Assembly: GCA_012932295.1 (NCBI GenBank)
Contig: JAAONU010000004.1
Location: 25,118,872 to 25,182,871 of the forward strand
Direction of reading: 5' to 3'
From: Cyclina sinensis
Lineage: Eukaryota; Mollusca; Bivalvia; Venerida; Veneridae
Length of the DNA stretch: 64,000 nt
Every line of letters begins with the position of its first letter. Within the stretch, counting starts at the first letter, position 1. This document shows positions 58,501 to 64,000 of this stretch, one piece after another. A program made the translations under genes and the position numbers. The notes below the pieces were generated by a model. That model saw only the letters and a program-made list of their open reading frames with translations, had not been told where the DNA came from and did not search any database.

Positions 58501-60768
58501 TAATATATTTGTAATATATTTGATACTTTTCTCTATTGTTTTAGCTAATACAAGTATGGATGCTGGTTTGTCTATGATTATGGCAAATATTGGAAAAGTG
58601 AAGAAAAACATGCTGGTTTTTGATCCATTTGTTGGCTCAGGTGAGTAGAACTTTAAGAAACTAAGCATCTTTACACATACTTCATCATGTCCGGTGGTTA
58701 TGACAATAATTTACATTTATGTCTTTTGTAATTTAGTTCCCTGATTAACTGAGATAAATCTGTATATTGATATTGGTGGTTGACAAGGTAAGTGCAAAAG
58801 ATGTTAGGCACTTACGAATTCTACCTGATATAGCAGAAAGTTAGATAAAAGGTCTTTAGATTTAAACCTATTTATTTCAAATCAATTGGGAAACAAGTTT
58901 TTGCAAATTTGATTGATCCTGTGCAAAGACTGCTTTTTTGGTTTAAATCAGTACTCACACTCAAAGTCTGGAATGCATAGTGTCACGGGAGACACACCTC
59001 TGGTGGGATTTGAACCAGCAACCTCTGGAAAGAGTGTCCTGCACTTTAATTCTTTGATCAGTAAAAGGTCTTTATTTAATACAGTATATACCTTTATGGC
59101 TGTCAGATTTAATAAAATAGGATTTTTGTTTTACAGTAATTTTAATTAAAAAAAAGAAAGAAAAACGTTTCACCTCCTTTGTGTTTAGTACAGTAGTTCA
59201 TTTATATTCTCACAGGGAGTTTATTGGTGGCTGCAGCTGCAAATGGAGCATACGTGTTGGGGACAGACATTGATTATCTTCTCTTGCATGCAAAAGGTAA
59301 ATTATTTTACTGCAAAAAATGTACTTACGGGTGAATTTCATACGGCAAAGTTTACAGAGATGTAGATAAGAAGTTTATGGTTTAATTGCCATTGTATCTA
59401 ACATTTATTTTTGGCTTTTTAACGTCCATTGTAATAGAACTTACTGTCTTAATATGACTGTATTTGTATGTATATGTAGGTTATACATGGTTTGAGGTTA
59501 AAATGTGTCTTATTTAAACTAAGCTAGTAAATATTCATTGTAAATTGATCAGGAGTTTCAGATTGTAATAAATTATTAATGTCTGATTAGTGCTTAATTG
59601 TACTAACCTGTATTTTTTTCGAGGCAGCAGCATTATGCCACTAAATTTGCTTGCTGTGTGATAGATATTATATGATCTTTTCATTCATTTTTGAAGCTAG
59701 ACCAAGTCGGTGTAATGAGAAGAAGAGGGCTGCAGATGAGAGTATAAGATCAAACCTACGACAGTATGGTCTAGAACATCTGTACATTGATGCCCTAGTG
59801 GCAGACACATCCCGCCCAGATATGTGGAGACAGACAACATTGTTTGATGCTATAATCACTGATCGTATGTCGTTTCTCCACAGACAAATACGCCTCTTTG
59901 TGTTGTAGTAAAATATCCAGTTTCACTTGCACAGATAAAATATACTAAAATGATAAAACGCCTAAGTAGACTTTGGACCTTCATTAAGTCAGTTATAAAT
60001 TTAGATTTGCATTGGGTCTCTTGACTACCCATATAACCATAGCTAATTAGCATTAAGCTGATGTATCATCAATTTAGTGATAATGGGAATGTTAGAAGCA
60101 TAGATGCAACACATAACGTAAATCCTGCCGGTTTTGTATATGTATATATTTATCTTTGTAATAGGAACTGGACATTTAACATTGTAAACTTTTAATCAGA
60201 TAACTAGTACTAAACCTCTCGGTCAGTCTTAGTGAGGTCATGGGAGCAGTATGATATGAGTAAGTTAGCATTTTCATAAGGAGGATGGGTGTCTGGTACA
60301 GCTGTCCCAGTTTATCTGTCCCCAAGGCAAGCTGTCTCAGGATATCTTGGTCACCTGTTTTCTCCTGGAATAATGTTTGGGTAAACTTCCCACCTGATAT
60401 GGTTCGGACAGTTATGAGAATGATAAACTCCAACAAAACTTAACCATATGCAGACCTATTAGTGTTTTACAGTTCAGTTCTGACATCATTTATATGATTT
60501 TAGTTTTATATGCAAACAGTAAAGTATATCTAATGTTTTGAAAGCAGGCTCTTTTTGAAAATCTTCTTGGCATACACATTTTGTCATAAGACTTTGAATA
60601 AACTGTGTTTTGTTTTGTAACTGGCTTCTTGCTACAATCATGTTTTTTTACATACTTGGTATGAGATTAGATTGAGCCAACATTTTTATTTTCAGCACCA
60701 TATGGAATAAGAGAGGGAGCTAAAAAGGTCGGGACTCAAACAGCTAATGTTGTTATTGATGAGGAATT
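49539..60768 (+). CDS. TRMT11: tRNA guanosine-2-N2 methyltransferase catalytic subunit, 5' part (11 exons, 336 codons)
   Basis: TRMT11 (yeast Trm11) pairs with TRMT112 to make N2-methylguanosine at position 10 of tRNAs. Exons are 49539-49616, 54166-54228, 54599-54672, 55464-55545, 56516-56608, 57117-57257, 58115-58175, 58545-58640, 59216-59296, 59697-59864 and 60696-60768; all join in frame. Exon 1 encodes MSAPMCGRLRKYLFHFANEH and onward, matching the family N-terminus. The N-terminal half is the THUMP-type tRNA-binding region. NTSMDAGLS begins at residue 199. SAM motif I is FDPFVGSGS (223-231), the acidic TDID is at 246-249, and the catalytic DPPYGIRE starts at 312 and is completed across the exon 10/11 junction. 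The last exon ends in phase 2 with a GTAAGT donor 64 bp before the N gap. Vertebrate homologs are about 460 aa, so roughly 125 residues are missing from view. Most introns are under 1.2 kb, but intron 1 is 4.5 kb of mobile DNA. Confidence 0.93.
50453..51955. mobile_element. Foldback-type element with ~94-bp inverted ends
   Basis: The segment 50453-50546 (starting GGACGTTTCGG) is repeated as the reverse complement at about 51863-51955, with only a few differences. Each arm carries GGACGTTTCGGT twice, 55 bp apart. I see no target duplication at the outer edges (left flank GTGTGCC, right flank TTAAATC). The interior has no transposase and is interrupted by a second inverted-repeat element. It lies in TRMT11 intron 1. 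Confidence 0.85.
50596..51251. mobile_element. Nested inverted-repeat transposon (656 bp) with 9-bp target duplication
   Basis: The ends are GGCAGTGGCTACGGTTACGG and its exact reverse complement. The inverted match continues for about 100 bp, except for a 25-bp extra block in the left arm. The sequence ATAATAATT flanks both sides directly (50587-50595 and 51252-51260) and reads as a 9-bp target-site duplication. There is no coding capacity. A 9-bp duplication with long terminal inverted repeats would fit a Mutator-like non-autonomous element; an 8-bp reading would fit hAT. The class is inferred. Confidence 0.85.
52058..52640 (-). pseudogene. Tc1/mariner-like transposase relic
   Basis: The minus-strand frame 52632-52060 (190 codons) follows the Tc1-like transposase layout: a RSGCPRCT linker, a SLTISYHLHSDGL helix-turn-helix-like part, the spaced RQWNINQWSHVMFSEESRF block, then RRVWCRPRECF and a broken GGI-like region. 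In active relatives the FSDESRF block holds the second catalytic aspartate; here it reads FSEESRF. The N-terminal DNA-binding part and the C-terminal catalytic end are missing or out of frame. It lies antisense in TRMT11 intron 1 and is inactive. Confidence 0.8.
53214..54135 (+). mobile_element. Non-autonomous element with ~137-bp units abutting TRMT11 exon 2
   Basis: The left end is a stem TATGCC...GGCATA (53214-53235) followed by CCATCAGTCCATCCG. Four to five units of about 137 bp follow, each with GAGGAGAAGTGCAGTGCCTA and CATAACTCTCTTTTGCATAA; starts are near 53433, 53569, 53707 and 53843. The right end is GGGGGCATTC, a TGTC-TGT-GACA stem-loop (54112-54122) and TTTCTTGTT. It ends 30 bp before exon 2 of TRMT11, so the pyrimidine tract of that acceptor is the only intron sequence left between them. 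Confidence 0.72.
55750..55880 (+). repeat. tRNA-derived SINE-like repeat, forward copy
   Basis: It contains CAGAGGTTGCTGGTTCAAATC, including a B-box-like GGTTCAAATC, then CACCAGGGGTGAGAGTCT and TGGGGCAAGTACTGGTTTGA. The first block recurs in reverse orientation near 58990-59030. It lies in the TRMT11 intron between exons 4 and 5. Confidence 0.55.
56200..56480 (+). repeat. Dispersed repeat copy (CATCCCATT family), most complete
   Basis: The blocks run in the order CCATGTAAAAGACCCCGCATG, ATAGTGCAAGATACAGTAAG, CATCCCATTCCAGAGACAC, TGATACATGGGACCTTGG, AACATCTCATCCAAAAGATA and GAGAAGTGGGGAATCAAAC. The block TTGCAACCCCAGAATCACAA follows. It lies just upstream of TRMT11 exon 5 (56516). Confidence 0.65.
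57511..57745. repeat. 119-bp tandem duplication in a TRMT11 intron
   Basis: CTTACAGGTCC plus TGTGTCTGTGGTCTTGCAAA begins at 57511 and again at 57630. The similarity continues through GGAAGAAAAGA and AACCATGAAAT to about 57745. Copies differ by roughly one base in ten. Confidence 0.85.
58925..59045 (-). repeat. tRNA-derived SINE-like repeat, reverse copy
   Basis: The minus strand reads AGAGGTTGCTGGTTCAAATC followed by CCACCAGAGGTG, the same order as the forward copy at 55750-55880. It lies in the TRMT11 intron between exons 8 and 9. Confidence 0.55.
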
Positions 60769-60832
60769 GTAAGTACTTAATAATATATGTGAGCACATGC
60801 AATGTTAGCATTACCAATAGCCAACATACCCA

Positions 60833-60932
60833 NNNNNNNNNNNNNNNNNNNNNNNNNNNNNNNNNNNNNNNNNNNNNNNNNNNNNNNNNNNNNNNNNNNN
60901 NNNNNNNNNNNNNNNNNNNNNNNNNNNNNNNN
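60833..60932. other. Assembly gap (100 Ns)
   Basis: Exactly 100 Ns, the usual placeholder for a gap of unknown length. It comes 64 bp after the last visible TRMT11 exon. Sequence to its right may not be contiguous with the left side at the implied distance. Confidence 0.98.
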
Positions 60933-63900
60933 TAAGAACAATAACTCTACCTTGTCCACTTTTAGAGTTACCGTCCGTGCGTCCGTCCAGTACTACAAAC
61001 CAAATTTCTGAAGTCTTAGCTTCGAACAAGAATATATTTAGTTTTACATATGTGTCTACGTTAAATATCTGACCCCAAAATGAAGCAAAAAATAGACCAT
61101 ATGGGTAAAATTTTAACAACCTTGGTAGAAGTCAGCTGGACAGCGTACCATGCCAAATTTCGCAACTCTAGCCCTTGTGGTTTCGGAAAAGAGAAGTTTA
61201 AAATATAAGTTATTTTCAATATATTTGAATGTAAAACATGTAACGCACCAGGATGGGCACAATAATTATAATAACCCCAAGGACAGTATTTGAGTATCCT
61301 TGTTAGAGGTCCACTAGACAAATATACTCATCAAAATTTACAGCCCTGGGACTGATGGATTTAGACATGATTTAGACTTGATTTTTCTTTCCGTAGCAAG
61401 CACAGTTTACATAATGTAGTCTTATTAGTTTAGTTTAGTTTAACACCCTCTAACCGTCAAATTAGCTCAAGTACTAGACTCCAATTATCCCTCAAAGAAT
61501 GTCTCTTTTTCACATACTAAATGGTAACGATCGGTAGCGGGACTCAAACCGATGACCATTCATCAGAGAGAGGTTAAGTGATTCGAAGCGAATTTAACAA
61601 CTCAATAACGGAAACGTTACAAAGAATTCCGCGTGGAATGGAACTCATGGGAACGAGATAAAAAAAGAGAAGTGCAATTAGAAAAAAAATTGTGCATGTC
61701 ACCTCTGTGCCACCGTACATCAAAGATCATCATAGAGACTTAAATTGATGTAAGAAGCTTATCGACATAGTTCGAATATAAATTTGAGAGTTAATTATTC
61801 TGTAATGGCCAAACTGTCAATAATGTGTGGAAATTGGAAACGTTTATTTGAAATTAAAACGGGTATCACTTATGCAATGACGTCTGCATCATCCATTTAG
61901 AACACCTGTCGTTTCTGAGACAAGTTCTGCAGGAAAGGTTTTGGGTTGGGATGCCCTGCTATTGATATGTTAAAATCTTTTGTAACTGCATCAAGTGCGA
62001 GTTTCAATTTGTTTATTTTTATGTTTAAACAGTGCCATACGTAATTGAGCATTTTACCATTAAAGTCAAAAACCTCAACATTTAATTCGTCAGTTTATAA
62101 CGTTGTTTTTAATCCAAATGCTGTATAAATAACACATCTGATAGATTTTCCAAAATGTAACATGTCTGTACGAGCTTTACTGGAGACATTATATATTATA
62201 TGATAAGATTTTGCACCGTGCATGAATTCTAAAAAGGACTCATTAGAAATTATTGAATTGTCGGCATTTTTCCATAATGTCTGTAAGTTTTGTTTCACTA
62301 AAATGCACTTACAAGTAAGCCAAAAGTGAAACTTACGAAATACGTATGCAACTTAAAATTTCGGTATTTTACACAATCCGTAAACGTCACATATTGTGAA
62401 ACGTAGGTAAACGTGAAGGTTACATATTTATAGGCTGTAAATACGAACACTAGTTTGTAAGATTTTGACAAAAAGTGTATTTTGTCCTGTAATCTGAGAA
62501 CCTGTAGAATTTTGTGTTTTTAAGAATCCCTTATATATGTATGCAGAGATTAAAGATATTAAGAGATTGAAATTCATGTCATATCAATGAAATGAATATG
62601 CGGCTTTCTGCAAGAAACAGTGTCTCACTCATGTAATATATCTATTACACTGAGACATCAAAGAAGAGTAAACATTTGCTTTGCTTACATGCATATAACT
62701 GACTTCACCTCTCAAATAAAATGCTTGATACAGTCGCAATGATGCTTCAACTTACGCAACATTACATATATCATTATTTCTTTTTTGTCACTGTTAATGT
62801 TTTAGTCATACAGAGTTCTCAAAATATATATTCGATACATCTTCAATGACAGTCTGACTAAACAACTTAGACACATAGAAAAAATACCGATGAACGTTTT
62901 AGTTTACCTACACTTACATACAAATTTCCCCCCTCAACCTTGAAATGTTTGGACAAAACTGTAAGTATATGGTCCTATTACAAAGTCTTAAGACCCCGTT
63001 GTAATTTTCACTAAACTCAAAATGTTCCTGTAGTGCCTTGATATTTGCAACGAAAGCTAAGTATGCCCAAATATTTATGCTGCATAATGTCAACAGTTTT
63101 ACAACACAAATACGAGAGACGGTGTAGCTGCCAATTTATCTACATCTGAGAAAATACGTGCCAAAGAAGAGAAAGTAGAATTCACAAGAGGTTTTTGGTG
63201 TTAAAGTAGATCACTGGAATCCTGTACATTAATCGCTGGTCAATATACCACTTTCAGAGTATGAACGTTACCTAAACAAAATATATTTACCAGGCTTCCT
63301 TTGTCGGATGCTTAAAACAGTAATCAAAAACAGAAAATTAAGTTTAAACTTCGAACACGTTTTCTTATAATAAAAGAAAAAAATAAATAAAAATAAAATT
63401 CCTACACTCGTTGAATTAGAAGGATCAGAAGAGAGTCATTTTGTATATATCTTTTTGAAAGAAGGAATTGGAAAGCGAAAATGACATAGCGCACTGAGGA
63501 GGTCAACATTTAAAGTCGGTAGTGTTTCTTTTTTAAAACAGGAACATATTTATCAAATGATAATTTTCGATGAAGTCTGGTGAGTTTAATGTGTTGCACA
63601 ACCTCTTAAAAGACTTATCTCTTCTTAAACAAATAGAAAAATTTGGAACTTTTTCATTTTCATGGTCGGCATGAAAAAAAGACTACCTCTTTTTTGTATG
63701 TTTGAATTTGTACAAACAAGGATTTTTAACAGCAGTGGAGTGAATGACAAAATTAAAGGTTCATGTGACTCATTCACTGCCATGGACTATAAAAAATGCC
63801 ATTATACATGGTTCCATTATCCCTTGCCTGTAAATTACATCAGTAACCTCAATTCCAATATGGCCAAACTGAACTTCCTGAGCTATTGAACGCCTAATAT

Positions 63901-64000
63901 CTTTATTGTCTCACCAGCCACGACTACTCAATTCTAGAAACGAATATTGTAGGCAATTCACAACGTCAGTAGAAAAAGACATGTTTCTGGAGGTGTATGG
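60933..64000. other. Region right of the gap, no gene seen
   Basis: I searched for the missing TRMT11 C-terminal exons (the family has conserved VYWLPV-like and HHHLLL-like segments) and found none on either strand. The first 400 bp (GTCCGTGCGTCCGTCC and onward) resembles the low-complexity start of bivalve dispersed elements. GGGACTCAAACCGATGACC near 61536 is B-box-like on the minus strand. The rest is AT-rich sequence with short frames only. Confidence 0.5.

Noticed and set aside
59651..59908. TRMT11 with a broken catalytic motif (IITDR or APYG instead of DPPY)
   Set aside because: The broken readings come from reading through the splice site. Joining GATC at 59864 to CACCATATGG at 60696 restores DPPYGIRE exactly.

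Overview
The window reads as nuclear DNA from a bivalve-type mollusc. It is AT-rich, with long introns that have GT-AG borders, and it is full of tandem satellites and dispersed repeats of a kind common in bivalve genomes. These include AGGTCA-rich arrays of about 145 bp, 3' stem-loops followed by TTCTTGTT, and tRNA-derived short repeats. The assignment to bivalves rests on repeat style and protein similarity; no species-diagnostic gene is present. I see nothing prokaryotic, viral or CRISPR-like.

Three protein genes can be reconstructed, all on the + strand. Two are tandem ceramide synthase (CerS) paralogs, A (coding 5397-16842, 392 aa) and B (coding 25036-43713, 367 aa). Each has ten coding exons. 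Exons 1-9 have exactly the same lengths and phases in both genes (197, 121, 107, 58, 51, 93, 129, 107 and 160 bp), so they come from a local duplication. Both encode the Hox-like domain, the TLC/Lag1p catalytic region and the C-terminal RSD motif. They differ at the acyl-specificity loop, at an N-terminal glycosylation site and in the regulatory tail. The third gene is the 5' part of TRMT11 (49539-60768), the catalytic subunit of the tRNA m2G10 methyltransferase. It is complete through the DPPY catalytic motif and then stops at a 100-N assembly gap (60833-60932). Its last ~125 codons are not visible in the window.

The left edge (1-4.1 kb) is almost entirely satellite: a cluster of inverted GGTGACTTT motifs, a 43-bp array and a 2-kb 18-bp array. 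The introns of both CerS genes carry further arrays (54 bp, 15 bp, 145 bp, 144 bp, 36 bp). The 16.8-25.0 kb and 43.7-49.5 kb intergenic stretches have no recognisable gene. TRMT11 intron 1 is a landing site for mobile DNA: a foldback pair, a second inverted-repeat element nested inside it with a 9-bp target duplication, a dead Tc1-like transposase and a 137-bp-repeat element that ends 30 bp before exon 2. The right end (60.9-64 kb) lies beyond the gap and shows no gene.

The most interesting signals are the divergent specificity loops of the CerS pair, the arrays of nuclear-receptor-type sites (perfect DR1 and palindromic ERE sequences) inside CerS introns, the nested inverted-repeat transposon, and minisatellites whose period, a multiple of three, keeps very long reading frames open on both strands.
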